From: Thermanaerothrix sp034436175
Lineage (GTDB): Bacteria; Chloroflexota; Anaerolineae; Anaerolineales; Anaerolineaceae
Length of the DNA stretch: 64,000 bases
Assembly: GCA_964427505.1 (NCBI GenBank)
Contig: CAYRUO010000004.1
Location: 62,001-126,000 of the forward strand
Direction of reading: 5' to 3'
The position numbers and the translations under genes are program-made. The notes beneath the pieces are model-generated. The model made no database searches and was not told the origin of the DNA. It saw nothing but the letters and a program-made list of their open reading frames with translations. Of the stretch, positions 8,048 to 15,956 are shown piece after piece. Each line of letters begins with the position of its first letter. Position 1 is the first letter of the stretch.

Positions 8048-9452
8048 GCGCCAGGTTTACCTATTGGATCCTCAGTCCCTACCCCCTGAAACCATTGCCG
8101 TCACCTTTGCCAAAACCTCCCGCTCCCCCCAAAGTTTCCGCGATATTGCCGCCGAACTCACCGCCGAGAAAAGCGCCGCCTTTCATGAGAAATGGGTGGT
8201 GGGTTACGGGCATGCTTCGGTTGCCGAACACGCGGTTCTTCATATTGCCGTAGAAAATGCCTCACGCCTGGCTATTGAAACCCTTGAGTCCTGTCGCCTG
8301 GCCTCGTTTACCGAAAAATCTACCCGCTATCAGAAATGGGACCCCGAAGATTTCTTTCATCCCCCAGAATTGACGGGGCATCCGCTCGAAGAACGCTATC
8401 TAGAAACCTGCCGCACCCTGTTTGAGCACTATCTTCAAGCCCTCCCCAAGGTACGTGAGGTGATCGCTAGCGAGTACCCGCGTCAACCTGATGAAGACGA
8501 AGCCGCCTGGGAGCGCCGTATCCGCTCAAAATACGTGGATGTCTGTCGCTTTTATCTTCCCGCCGCCGCGCTAGCCAATGTCGGGGCCACCATCAACGCC
8601 CGCGCGCTGGAACACACATTACGCAAGATGCTCTCACACCCCCTGGAAGAAGTGCGAGCGCTGGGCACTGAGATAAAAGACGCGGCGCGAACGGTTGTGC
8701 CCACCTTGGTCAAATATGCTGATGCCGTGCCTTACCTTCAAACCCTTCCCTCTTTTCTGGCACAAGAGGCAGAGGGCATCCCTCCCGCGAGCGACGATTG
8801 GTGTCATTTGATTGCCTGGGATGAAGAGGCCGAGACATTGGCCCTCACTGCTTGTCTTTTCCGATATTCTCATCTGACCTTTGAGCAAGCCCGTGAAAAA
8901 GTTGCCACACTTTCCGCAGAGGAAAAAACTACGCTGTTTCAGCGCATCCTGGGTAGCTTGGATCGCTTCACGCCCCCCATTCGGGAGTTAGAACACGTTG
9001 GTTACACCTTTGAGGTTACATTGGATCAGGGGGGGTATTTCGAACTCAAGCGCCACCGTATGATGACCCTCAGCCCCCAGCCGCTGAGTACCTACCTGGG
9101 TTATACCATCCCCCGCGCCATCGAGGTCGCTGGTCTTTATGACTCCTACACTCGGGTCATGGACATGGCCGACCAAACCTACCGCGCACTGGCAGCGTGG
9201 AACCCCAATGTGGCAGCATATGTAGTGCCCAACGCCTTCCGTCGCCGCGCTCTTATCCGCCTTAATTTCCGCCAGGCCTGGCACCTTATTGCCCTTCGCA
9301 GCGCTCCCAATGCCCACTTCTCCCTGCGGCGGCTGGCTCAACGCATGGCCCAGCGGATTCAGGAGGTTACTCCCCTTCTGGGCCAGTTCCTACTGGTCAA
9401 TCCCAATGAAACCTGGCAACAGATTGAAGCCCGCTATTTTTTACGGGCATGA
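8037..9452 (+). CDS. thyX: Long, tandem-domain FAD-dependent thymidylate synthase
   Basis: ThyX methylates dUMP using methylene-tetrahydrofolate and reduced FAD. Normal ThyX chains have about 220-250 residues and form a homotetramer; this one has 471 and appears to be two ThyX-like halves in one chain. The first half has GHASVAEH (near 60) and the SFTEKSTRY stretch (near 90), but the expected Arg-His-Arg in front of it reads Glu-Ser-Cys-Arg. The second half has an intact RHR in RHRMMTLSPQPLS (near 338) and a C-terminal RQAWHLIALRSAP region typical of the ThyX end. Each half thus seems to supply different parts of the active site. Starts inside ribF. Confidence 0.85.
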   Translation: MCPERQVYLLDPQSLPPETIAVTFAKTSRSPQSFRDIAAELTAEKSAAFHEKWVVGYGHASVAEHAVLHIAVENASRLAIETLESCRLASFTEKSTRYQKWDPEDFFHPPELTGHPLEERYLETCRTLFEHYLQALPKVREVIASEYPRQPDEDEAAWERRIRSKYVDVCRFYLPAAALANVGATINARALEHTLRKMLSHPLEEVRALGTEIKDAARTVVPTLVKYADAVPYLQTLPSFLAQEAEGIPPASDDWCHLIAWDEEAETLALTACLFRYSHLTFEQAREKVATLSAEEKTTLFQRILGSLDRFTPPIRELEHVGYTFEVTLDQGGYFELKRHRMMTLSPQPLSTYLGYTIPRAIEVAGLYDSYTRVMDMADQTYRALAAWNPNVAAYVVPNAFRRRALIRLNFRQAWHLIALRSAPNAHFSLRRLAQRMAQRIQEVTPLLGQFLLVNPNETWQQIEARYFLRA

Positions 9453-9473
9453 TTGATCAAAGGAGCACTTCGC

Positions 9474-9956
9474 ATGCATAAGAACGACCTCATCCATGCC
9501 CTGAACCATAGTCGTGAGCGCCTCCTAAGGGCCATTGAAGGGTTAGAATTGGATCAACTAACCCAGCCCGGCGCCGTCGGGAAGTGGTCGGTGAAAGATG
9601 TGTTGGCTCATCTAGCTATGTGGGAAGCCCAAACGGTAACCCTGCTCTATCAGGTGCGCCAAGGGATGAAACCTACCACGTTGCACCTGAAAACCTTCGA
9701 TAACGATCAACAAAACGCTCAGTGGTTCGAACAAGCCAAAGATCGACCCTGGGAACAAGTATGGGCTGATTTCCAGGGGGTACGAGTACAAACTCTGCGT
9801 CGCCTGGATGCTTTTAACGACCATGAACTAAGTTCGCCCACCCACTTCCCTTGGTTGGGAGCAAGCCTGGCCAATCTGGTTTATGAATGGGTCGTACAAC
9901 ACGAAGAAGACCATGCCGCCGATTTGGAAGCATGGCGCCAGCGGCTAAATGGGTGA
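9474..9956 (+). CDS. DinB/ClbS-type four-helix protein
   Basis: A 160-residue protein of the DinB-like superfamily (ClbS/DfsB branch). It has the family hallmark WSVKDVLAHLAMWE near residues 43-56 and a closing HEEDHAADLEAWR helix. Many members bind a metal through three histidines and some act as thiol transferases or protect against electrophiles; the actual role here is unknown. An in-frame TTG lies at 9453, but AAGGAG at 9460-9465 places the start at ATG 9474. It follows thyX closely and may be cotranscribed. Confidence 0.75.
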   Translation: MHKNDLIHALNHSRERLLRAIEGLELDQLTQPGAVGKWSVKDVLAHLAMWEAQTVTLLYQVRQGMKPTTLHLKTFDNDQQNAQWFEQAKDRPWEQVWADFQGVRVQTLRRLDAFNDHELSSPTHFPWLGASLANLVYEWVVQHEEDHAADLEAWRQRLNG

Positions 9957-9972
9957 TCCTCACCCACCGGTA

Positions 9973-10584
9973 TTATCCACCATACATGTCAATATAATCC
10001 TGGATGGCGGCATCGATCACTCGCATGGCATGCTGCGCATCGTAAATGCGCTCAATAAAGGTTGTGGATTCCTTACCGGGTACCAGTTTATAGGTGCTGA
10101 AATAATGGCGTAGCCGTTCTACCAAAACATCCGGAAGATCATTGACATCATGGGCGTTCTCCCAGAAGCGATCATTGGCCAGGACGGCGATGATCTTGTC
10201 ATCCGCATCCCCGTTATCAATCATCAGCATTCCCCCGATGACCCGCGCCGTTAGGATCACCTCCGATTTGGCAATCGGGCGTTCGCTGATCACACAAATA
10301 TCCAGCGGGTCACCATCTCCGCGGTAAGAACCTGAAGCCAATGCCCCTACCCTTGCACCACAATAGGTACGTGGGATAAAGCCATACAACGTTGGAGGCT
10401 GGGAAGATGTGCGTTGTGGCCGATCTACCTTTAGATAGCCGGTCGTCTTTTCAACCTCATACTTGACCAAATCAAACGGTGTTAACTCAATGTAGGCATA
10501 CACTAACTGCGGGGGCTGGGGGCCGATCTCTAAGCCATGCCAGGGATGCGGACGCCAGCGGTAAAACGGATTGGGAAAAGACAA
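9973..10584 (-). CDS. ppa: Inorganic pyrophosphatase, family I
   Basis: Hydrolyses pyrophosphate to phosphate in the cytoplasm and so pulls biosynthetic reactions forward. The family I signature GDGDPLDICV (near 90-99) carries the metal-binding aspartates; KVDRPQRTSS and a YGFIPRTYCG substrate region precede it, and a KIIAVLANDRFW segment follows. At 203 residues it has a slightly longer N-terminus than the E. coli enzyme. The start is TTG at 10584, set by AAGGAGGGAA directly upstream. Convergent with the DinB-type gene, with only 16 bases between. Confidence 0.93.
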   Translation of the reverse strand: MSFPNPFYRWRPHPWHGLEIGPQPPQLVYAYIELTPFDLVKYEVEKTTGYLKVDRPQRTSSQPPTLYGFIPRTYCGARVGALASGSYRGDGDPLDICVISERPIAKSEVILTARVIGGMLMIDNGDADDKIIAVLANDRFWENAHDVNDLPDVLVERLRHYFSTYKLVPGKESTTFIERIYDAQHAMRVIDAAIQDYIDMYGG

Positions 10585-10729
10585 GGTTCCCTCCTTGAAA
10601 GGATATTCGTCATTAAGTGACCAATCGGGTTACCAAGGCGCTCTTATTTTAAGCCCTCTCTTTTCATCGCGCCAGCCCCACCTCTTTACCAAACTCGCCA
10701 AATTTCTCCTGCGCCAGAGGGAGTTTAGG

Positions 10730-10738
10730 TGTTAAAAT
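10730..10738 (+). promoter_or_regulatory. Extended -10 promoter element
   Basis: TGT followed by TAAAAT, the same nine bases as in the nusA promoter, lies about 50 bases before the GTG of the next gene. No good -35 box is seen. Confidence 0.4.
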
Positions 10739-10788
10739 GAGCCTATCCTCGTAACGAGGAAGACTTTAAAAACCAAGGAGTTCTAACC

Positions 10789-11139
10789 GTGGAAACAACC
10801 CCTGATTTACCCGAAACTGTGGAGAGCAATGAACCGGTGCTGTATAGTAGCAAAGTGCTCACGCTGATTACGACCTTGCTCGGTGTTTTTTCGTGGGTCG
10901 TGCTTGTAGCCTTCCTGGCCGATGCAATCGCCCAAGCGGTTAACGTACAAATCACCCTCTCTCAGCAAAGTCTGAGTCTGGCGGAAGTGTTACGCCAGCC
11001 TTCCGCGGTCTCATTCCTAATCACCAATATCAGCACGCCCCTTTTTACTGGAATCGGGTTATTTCTGGTCATGCAAGGTGGCGCCATTGGGCTAAACGTA
11101 TTGCGTGAAATGGATTTGATGAACCGCAACACGCTCTAA
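10789..11139 (+). CDS. Small membrane protein of unknown function
   Basis: 116 residues with an acidic N-terminus and two predicted membrane segments (about 23-45 and 83-105) separated by a polar stretch that could form an extracytoplasmic loop with a short amphipathic helix. I recognise no family. Start GTG 10789 with AAGGAG nine bases ahead. It has its own promoter element and terminator, so it is most likely a single-gene unit. No functional clue from its neighbours. Confidence 0.65.
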   Translation: METTPDLPETVESNEPVLYSSKVLTLITTLLGVFSWVVLVAFLADAIAQAVNVQITLSQQSLSLAEVLRQPSAVSFLITNISTPLFTGIGLFLVMQGGAIGLNVLREMDLMNRNTL

Positions 11140-11173
11140 AGAACCGCCATTATTTTCCTTTCTGCTCCCACTC

Positions 11174-11204
11174 AACGCCCCAGGGTCTTAACCCTTGGGG
11201 CGTT
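11174..11204 (+). terminator. Intrinsic terminator
   Basis: A 9-bp stem (11174-11182 with 11196-11204), extended by four more pairs across a one-base bulge. The U tract is short. It closes the preceding single-gene unit. Confidence 0.6.
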
Positions 11205-11244
11205 ATCTGTACTTTGATGACCTTTGTAGTATAAATAATTCTTA

Positions 11245-11273
11245 TTGTATTTCATCGTAATTTCTTATATAAT
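11245..11273 (+). promoter_or_regulatory. Promoter of the 81-residue membrane protein
   Basis: TTGTAT (11245-11250), 17 bases, perfect TATAAT (11268-11273), in an A+T-rich stretch about 75 bases before the start codon. Confidence 0.5.
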
Positions 11274-11346
11274 GTAGTTAGACCCTGGCCTGTAATAGGA
11301 TCAACGCAACTCAAACGCCCAGGCCAGAGGGAGCAGGGAGGCCACC

Positions 11347-11592
11347 ATGTATTACCTCATTGTATTCTTGTGGGCAATTGCCTGTCTGGCTTGTTGGGGT
11401 CTCCGGCGCCTCCAGCGCAAAACCCTTACCATTTCCTGCATTGCGGTTCCGCTGGGCGGGTTGGTGATCAGTCTGCTATTAATGGCTTTAGACATCCGTG
11501 TCACTGCCTATATCCTTTTGGCGATTACGGCTTACCTGTTTATCATCCTACTTTCTGCCCTGCTCACTCAACGACCACACCCCAGCACATAA
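11347..11592 (+). CDS. Small hydrophobic membrane protein
   Basis: 81 residues with three hydrophobic segments (about 1-17, 29-49 and 53-75) separated by a short basic loop (GLRRLQRK); probably inserted in the cytoplasmic membrane. No family recognised. The ATG at 11347 follows AGGGAGG with good spacing, and a promoter lies upstream. An alternative frame over the same DNA gives a Pro/His-rich peptide that is not credible. Confidence 0.55.
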   Translation: MYYLIVFLWAIACLACWGLRRLQRKTLTISCIAVPLGGLVISLLLMALDIRVTAYILLAITAYLFIILLSALLTQRPHPST

Positions 11593-11745
11593 CCAACGTA
11601 TTCCACCCTTACCGTCAGAGTTGACCTTAACGCCCCCTTGCCCCAAGGAAAGGGACAGCCAGCCCACCTTGAGGATTTTATTCGCATTACAAAGCCCAGG
11701 AGCAAGGGATAATCCTAGGCTTTATAATAAAAGGACAGGGATCCT

Positions 11746-12136
11746 ATACCTAATCGTTCCCTTGATTGGTTGAAACAGGCCGAACGCGACTTAGAATAAG
11801 CCACCGACTCAAAGCGTGCCGGACGCCAGGAAGGGGCATGTTTTGCGGCACACCAGGCCGCCGAGAAAGCCATTAGAGCACTTCACCTTTTTTACCGCCA
11901 AGAAGCGAGGGGACATGTGGTAGCCCCTCTGCTCATTGAACTACCTCCCGACGTAAATGTTCCAACCGACCTGATTGAAAAAGCGCGTGTGTTGGCTAAC
12001 TTTTATATCCCTACCCGCTTACCCGAACGGATATCCCGAATGAGCACCGTTTGAGCATTACGGTTTATTACAAAGTGAACCAGCACTTGACTATGTCCAC
12101 CAAATCCTTGAATTCGTCCGTCATAAAATGGCCTGA
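11746..12136 (+). pseudogene. Decayed HEPN-domain toxin gene
   Basis: Read with corrections, this is a HEPN protein of the HEPN/MNT toxin-antitoxin type (putative RNase or nucleotide-binding partner). Recognisable pieces are DWLKQAERDLE, ACFAAHQAAEKAIRALH, KARVLANFYIPTR, APFEHYG and a C-terminal QILEFVRHKMA. It carries four separate lesions: ATA where the start codon should be (11746), TAA at 11797-11799, one extra T at 12019-12020 that shifts the frame, and TGA at 12041-12043 where the family has Gly (probably GGA to TGA). No complete product can be made. Confidence 0.85.
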
Positions 12137-12473
12137 TGCCGAGAGCGTTCGTCAAGCGCTCCAAACGTGGGCTCAGTGGCTGGCGAAATCGCATCCGCAC
12201 ATCCTCCGCATTGGTTACTTTGGTTCTTATGCCAGAGGGGATTGGGGGGTTGGAAGTGATCTTGATGTCTTGGTTGTGATCAGCGCTACAAACTAATCCT
12301 TCGAACAGCGTGCCGCCCATTGGGACACCTCGGCTTTGCCCGTTCCAGTAGACCTATTGGTTTATACCTTGGCCGAATGGCAAAACGGCGTGCGCCAAGG
12401 GCAATTAAGCCGGATTGCGAACGAAACACATTGGGCCTACGACCGTGAATCCTCCGATACGCTGACAAAATAG
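12093..12473 (+). pseudogene. Decayed MNT nucleotidyltransferase (antitoxin)
   Basis: Minimal nucleotidyltransferase partner of the HEPN gene, in the usual HEPN-then-MNT order. The catalytic motif is intact (FGSYARGDWGVGSDLDV) and the family C-terminal part is readable after an in-frame TAA at 12294-12296 (SFEQRAAHWD, LLVYTLAEWQ, THWAYDRE). MNT antitoxins of this type can AMPylate their HEPN toxin. The first clearly homologous codons begin near 12132; the only in-frame ATG nearby is at 12093, inside the HEPN remnant. The stop removes the second half, so the gene is most likely dead. Confidence 0.8.
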
Positions 12474-12486
12474 CGGCTGCTGGCTA

Positions 12487-12514
12487 TTGACAAATTGGAT
12501 GAATCTCGTATAAT
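12487..12514 (+). promoter_or_regulatory. Consensus promoter of the trpB T-box transcript
   Basis: Perfect TTGACA (12487-12492), 16-base spacer, perfect TATAAT (12509-12514). It starts just after the MNT remnant ends and drives the T-box leader. Confidence 0.85.
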
Positions 12515-12535
12515 CAGCCCTAACCAAATACCCGA

Positions 12536-12858
12536 AAGACGCTGAAGAGGACGAGTAAGCAGCGCCAAGGCGCTCCAGAGAGCAGGGTAAGGTGAGAGCC
12601 TGCGCGTACAGCACTGCCGAATGGACCTCGGAGTTGCAGGGCGAACCCCTCCAGGATGAGGGCAGTAGCCTGAGCCGGAGTTGCCACCGTTATCAGGGCA
12701 AAGGGTATCGTGGATAACCACCGTACCCGCAATGAGTGAGGCTGGCTTTTTCCCCTGTGTGCTTTCACCAGGGGTTTTTCGTTAGCAAAGCCGCCTAATC
12801 GGAGTGGCACCGCGGACACCAAAGCGTGTTCGTCTCCCGTTGAGACGAGCACGCTTTT
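12536..12858 (+). ncRNA. T-box riboswitch, tryptophan specific
   Basis: The leader has the T-box parts in order: the stem I base with GAAGAGGACGAGTA (from about 12545), the AGAGAG and GGTGAGAGCC segments of the distal stem, a GAA-UGG-A specifier loop with UGG at 12622-12624, and the T-box AGTGGCACCGCGG (12803-12815), followed by a terminator. The UGGC bulge (12805-12808) would pair with a tRNA ending GCCA, which fits tRNA-Trp (discriminator G). T-boxes sense uncharged tRNA: without charged tRNA-Trp the antiterminator forms and trpB is transcribed. A second hairpin at about 12755-12780, followed by TTTTT, is probably stem III. Confidence 0.9.
12821..12858 (+). terminator. T-box terminator hairpin
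   Basis: A 16-bp stem (12821-12836 with 12842-12857, one G-U pair) with a 5-base loop and a TTTT end. It competes with the antiterminator made by the T-box sequence just upstream. Confidence 0.85.
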
Positions 12859-12905
12859 CGATTAATTGCCAAAGACAGTTCTCTAAATCCCAAAGGAGGT
12901 GTACC

Positions 12906-14285
12906 ATGTCCGAACAAACCCGTTTTATTCTCAGCGAAAATGACCTGCCCCGCTTCTGGTATAACATTTTGGCCGACATGCCCGTGCCCCTCAGCCCACC
13001 TCTCCACCCTGCCACCGGTCAACCCCTAACCCCCGATGCGCTCAGCGTGCTCTTCCCTATGGACCTCATCCTGCAAGAGGTCAGCCAAGAGCGCTACATT
13101 GAGATCCCCGAACCGGTGCGCGAAGCCTATAAACTCTACCGCCCCACCCCTCTAATTCGTGCCCGCCGTCTAGAAAAAGTATTGGGCACCCCCGCCCACA
13201 TTTACTACAAATACGAGGGAGTTTCGCCGTCTGGAAGTCACAAGACGAACACGGCTCTGGCGCAAGCCTTCTACAATAAGGTGGCAGGGACTCAGGCGCT
13301 CACCACCGAGACCGGCGCCGGGCAATGGGGATCAGCGTTGGCCATGGCCTGCCGTTTCTTTGACCTCGACCTCGAAGTCTACATGGTCAAAGTCTCTTAC
13401 CAGCAGAAACCTTACCGCCGCTTCTTGATGGAGACCTACGGCGCCCAGGTATTTGCCAGTCCTACCGACCGCACCCAAGCCGGGCGCGCGATTCTGGCGG
13501 CCGATCCCGAGAGCCCCGGTTCCTTGGGTATCGCCATCTCCGAAGCCGTCGAAGTGGCAGCAACCTCCGGAGGCAAAAAGAAATACAGCCTAGGTTCAGT
13601 GCTTAATCACGTCATCTTGCACCAAACCATCATCGGTGAAGAAGCCCTGAAACAGATGGACCTGGCCGGCGAATATCCGGACACGGTGATCGGATGTATC
13701 GGCGGTGGTTCCAATTTCTCCGGCATTGCCTTCCCCTTCCTACGCGAAAACCTGCGCAACGGACAGCGCACCCGTCTGATCGCCGTCGAGCCTACCGCGG
13801 CACCCTCTCTAACCCGGGGTATCTATGCTTACGATTACGGCGATACCGCCGGCATGACCCCCCTGATGAAAATGTACACATTGGGACATTCCTTCGTCCC
13901 GCCGGCCATTCACGCCGGCGGCCTGCGCTACCACGGTATGGCGCCGACCTTGTGCGCTCTCTATGATGCAGGTTACATCGAAGCCGTGGCCGTGCCCCAG
14001 CGTGCCGTTTTTGACGCCGCGGTGCTCTTTACGCGCACCGAGGGCATCTTACCCGCCCCTGAATCGGCCCATGCCATCCGCGTGGCAATTGACGAAGCCC
14101 TTAAGGCCAAGGAAAGCGGGGAAAAACGGGTGATCCTGTTCAATCTTTCCGGCCATGGGCATTTTGACCTAAGCGCCTACCATGCCTACCTCAACGGGCA
14201 GTTGGAAGACCTGGCTCTCCCCGAAGAGGAAATCGCCGCCATCCCCTCACGCTTGCCCCGCGTTCCCCAAGACCAAACCGCGTAG
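12906..14285 (+). CDS. trpB: Tryptophan synthase beta chain, long (TrpB2) type
   Basis: PLP enzyme that joins indole and L-serine to tryptophan. The long form (459 residues) has an extra N-terminal part and is typical of TrpB2, which often occurs without an adjacent trpA, as here. PLP lysine in GSHKTN (near 113); TETGAGQWG, the phosphate-binding GCIGGGSN (near 262), HAGGLRYHG and a C-terminal LSGHGHFD are present. The ATG at 12906 follows AAAGGAGGTG. It is the only gene on the T-box transcript and is closed by its own terminator. TrpB2 may act as a stand-alone indole scavenger; that is inference. Confidence 0.93.
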   Translation: MSEQTRFILSENDLPRFWYNILADMPVPLSPPLHPATGQPLTPDALSVLFPMDLILQEVSQERYIEIPEPVREAYKLYRPTPLIRARRLEKVLGTPAHIYYKYEGVSPSGSHKTNTALAQAFYNKVAGTQALTTETGAGQWGSALAMACRFFDLDLEVYMVKVSYQQKPYRRFLMETYGAQVFASPTDRTQAGRAILAADPESPGSLGIAISEAVEVAATSGGKKKYSLGSVLNHVILHQTIIGEEALKQMDLAGEYPDTVIGCIGGGSNFSGIAFPFLRENLRNGQRTRLIAVEPTAAPSLTRGIYAYDYGDTAGMTPLMKMYTLGHSFVPPAIHAGGLRYHGMAPTLCALYDAGYIEAVAVPQRAVFDAAVLFTRTEGILPAPESAHAIRVAIDEALKAKESGEKRVILFNLSGHGHFDLSAYHAYLNGQLEDLALPEEEIAAIPSRLPRVPQDQTA

Positions 14286-14351
14286 GATCGCACCCCCAAT
14301 TGGACCTCTCCTGACCAAACTCCTTCTTGATAAAGCCACACCTCTTAAAGC

Positions 14352-14387
14352 GCATCCAACGGGGTATTTCCAAACCCCGTTGGATGC
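14352..14387 (+). terminator. Intrinsic terminator after trpB
   Basis: A 14-bp perfect stem (14352-14365 with 14374-14387) followed by ATTATT. It lies between trpB and the convergent RNase H gene and may serve both. Confidence 0.75.
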
Positions 14388-14407
14388 ATTATTACGAACG
14401 ACTCGGG

Positions 14408-15022
14408 TTACTTGCGCCCAAAATCCGCCGGGTTTTCACCCCACAACGCCGTCTCCCACTTGAGCAAAGGATTGGCAAAGGTATTATTTTGCAGCCAGTG
14501 CTCGGCCCGCCGGATGCGCTCGAAAAGGCCTTTATATTCCGGACGGGGAGAAATGCGGGTGCGGCAGTGCTTGAGCGTCACCCATAGGATAGCCACCCGC
14601 GAATCCGAATAAACCGGCGCCGTATCTCCGCGCTCTTTCAGCCACATGAGTGTATCCACAATAGCCAGAAACTCACCGATATTATTGCTTCCGTCCGGGA
14701 GCGGCCCGACATGAAAGACCTCGCGTCGGGTGGGCAACTGAACACAGCGATATTCCAAACGGCGGCGGGCGGCGTCATAGGCCGCATCCACACAGTACCC
14801 CTGGGTCGGCCGGGTGAGAGGTTGAAGCGGCTTTTCTTGGCGCTCTGCCAACACTTCCTGGTAGGGCCTTAGCAGGGCTTGCTCCGCGGCTTCGCGGGTC
14901 TCAAACCCCAGATACTGTGCCCCCGGAAAGCCTTCGACTTGTTCCCGGCACGCCTCCCAGGAGTCGAACACCCCTGGCCGACGCCCGCGCCAGACCGCGT
15001 AAAACTTGGGCGATTTTGCCAT
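14408..15022 (-). CDS. RNase H with N-terminal viroplasmin-like domain
   Basis: Hydrolyses RNA in RNA-DNA hybrids. Residues 5-50 form the Cauli_VI (viroplasmin-like) domain (FYAVWRGRRPGVFDSW...), a hybrid-binding module also found at the N-terminus of eukaryotic RNase H1. The C-terminal half is an RNase HI fold with putative catalytic acids in YCVDAAYD, NNIGEFLAIVD, VYSDSRVAI and a closing ENPADFGRK. 204 residues. It is at the downstream end of the ccm genes but has no functional link with them. Confidence 0.85.
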   Translation of the reverse strand: MAKSPKFYAVWRGRRPGVFDSWEACREQVEGFPGAQYLGFETREAAEQALLRPYQEVLAERQEKPLQPLTRPTQGYCVDAAYDAARRRLEYRCVQLPTRREVFHVGPLPDGSNNIGEFLAIVDTLMWLKERGDTAPVYSDSRVAILWVTLKHCRTRISPRPEYKGLFERIRRAEHWLQNNTFANPLLKWETALWGENPADFGRK

Positions 15023-15052
15023 TGCGTTGGATGCCAGTGGCTTTATAAAAGA

Positions 15053-15226
15053 TCATTCATCGGCGCGCGGCCGATTCTGCTCGGCCTCGAGTTGTGTCAA
15101 CAGACTCTCATCCTGGCGCAAATTACGCCAGCGCACGATCAGGCTGATCAGGTAAGCCAGCATGGCGCCGAAGATGACGATATATCCTGCAATAAAATAA
15201 TTCACTGTGTTTGCCGGTTGATCCAT
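15053..15226 (-). CDS. ccmD: CcmD-like small membrane protein
   Basis: 57 residues, one membrane segment (about 10-32) followed by a basic Arg-Trp-Arg turn and a polar cytoplasmic tail, as in CcmD, which helps release holo-CcmE from the CcmABC complex. Sequence in this family is poorly conserved; the call rests on size, topology and its place right after ccmC. TGAGGA sits nine bases before ATG 15226 and directly abuts the other ATG at 15235, so 15226 is preferred. Confidence 0.6.
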   Translation of the reverse strand: MDQPANTVNYFIAGYIVIFGAMLAYLISLIVRWRNLRQDESLLTQLEAEQNRPRADE

Positions 15227-15238
15227 GGAAAACATTCC

Positions 15239-15937
15239 TCAGGATTGCAATTTCAGACGGAGTTGCTCCACCCGCTCGCTCAATTCCCCTAGGCGTACAC
15301 GGTGCCAGAGCAGAGCGATAAATAACAGCGAGAACGCCACCAGACTAACCATCAGCGTCTGAGTCATGCGCGGCGTCATGCTGAAAGCACCTGTTACCGT
15401 TGGATCCCCTCCCCCCAACACCACCGGGTGAATGGTGCGAAAGATGCGGATGGAGAAAAAGGTCAACGGTACACTAAGAAAACCCACGATGGCATAGACG
15501 GCACTGAAGCGCGCCCGCCGCTCCGGGTCTTCAATGCCCTGGCGAAGCATTAGGTAAGCAACATACACCAGTTCCATGATCGTGGCCGTCGTTAGGCGTG
15601 GGTCCCAGGTCCACCAGGTGTTCCAAATTGGGCGCGCCCAGATCATCCCCGTCACCACGTTGATCAGGGTAAATACCAGACCGATCTCGATGGCGGCAAC
15701 ACCCAATACATCCCAACGCGCACGGCGGGTGACAAGATAGGCGATACCTGCGACAGCGGCCAGCCCAAAGCCCAGCATTCCGATCCATCCCGCCGCTACG
15801 TGGAAATAGAATACTTTTTGAACCGCTCCCATTACGCGTTCCAAGGGCGCATAGAAGAAGACCATCCCGGCCGCCACCGCTAACGCCAGGCCAGCCATAA
15901 TGTCCATGACCACTAATGCCCGTGGAGTCGTGTTCAT
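15239..15937 (-). CDS. ccmC: Cytochrome c maturation haem-handling protein CcmC
   Basis: Membrane protein that loads haem onto CcmE. It has six predicted membrane helices and the tryptophan-rich WWD motif NTWWTWDPRLT near residue 103, which binds haem with flanking histidines. 232 residues. GAGGAGGTAA in front of ATG 15937 fixes the start; the open frame further upstream (to 16021) would overlap ccmB. Ends 13 bases before ccmD. Confidence 0.92.
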   Translation of the reverse strand: MNTTPRALVVMDIMAGLALAVAAGMVFFYAPLERVMGAVQKVFYFHVAAGWIGMLGFGLAAVAGIAYLVTRRARWDVLGVAAIEIGLVFTLINVVTGMIWARPIWNTWWTWDPRLTTATIMELVYVAYLMLRQGIEDPERRARFSAVYAIVGFLSVPLTFFSIRIFRTIHPVVLGGGDPTVTGAFSMTPRMTQTLMVSLVAFSLLFIALLWHRVRLGELSERVEQLRLKLQS

Positions 15938-15956
15938 CCTTACCTCCTCAGAGAAA

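Noticed and set aside
11690..11728. Hairpin-like AAAGCCCAGGA/TCCTAGGCTTT followed by a TATAAT
   Set aside because: One mismatch and no T tract; it might be a weak terminator or part of the dead toxin promoter, but the evidence is too thin to annotate.
12003..12320. 105-codon minus-strand open frame over the HEPN/MNT remnant
   Set aside because: The plus strand shows clear HEPN and MNT motifs in corrected frames; the minus frame has no ribosome binding site or recognisable domain.
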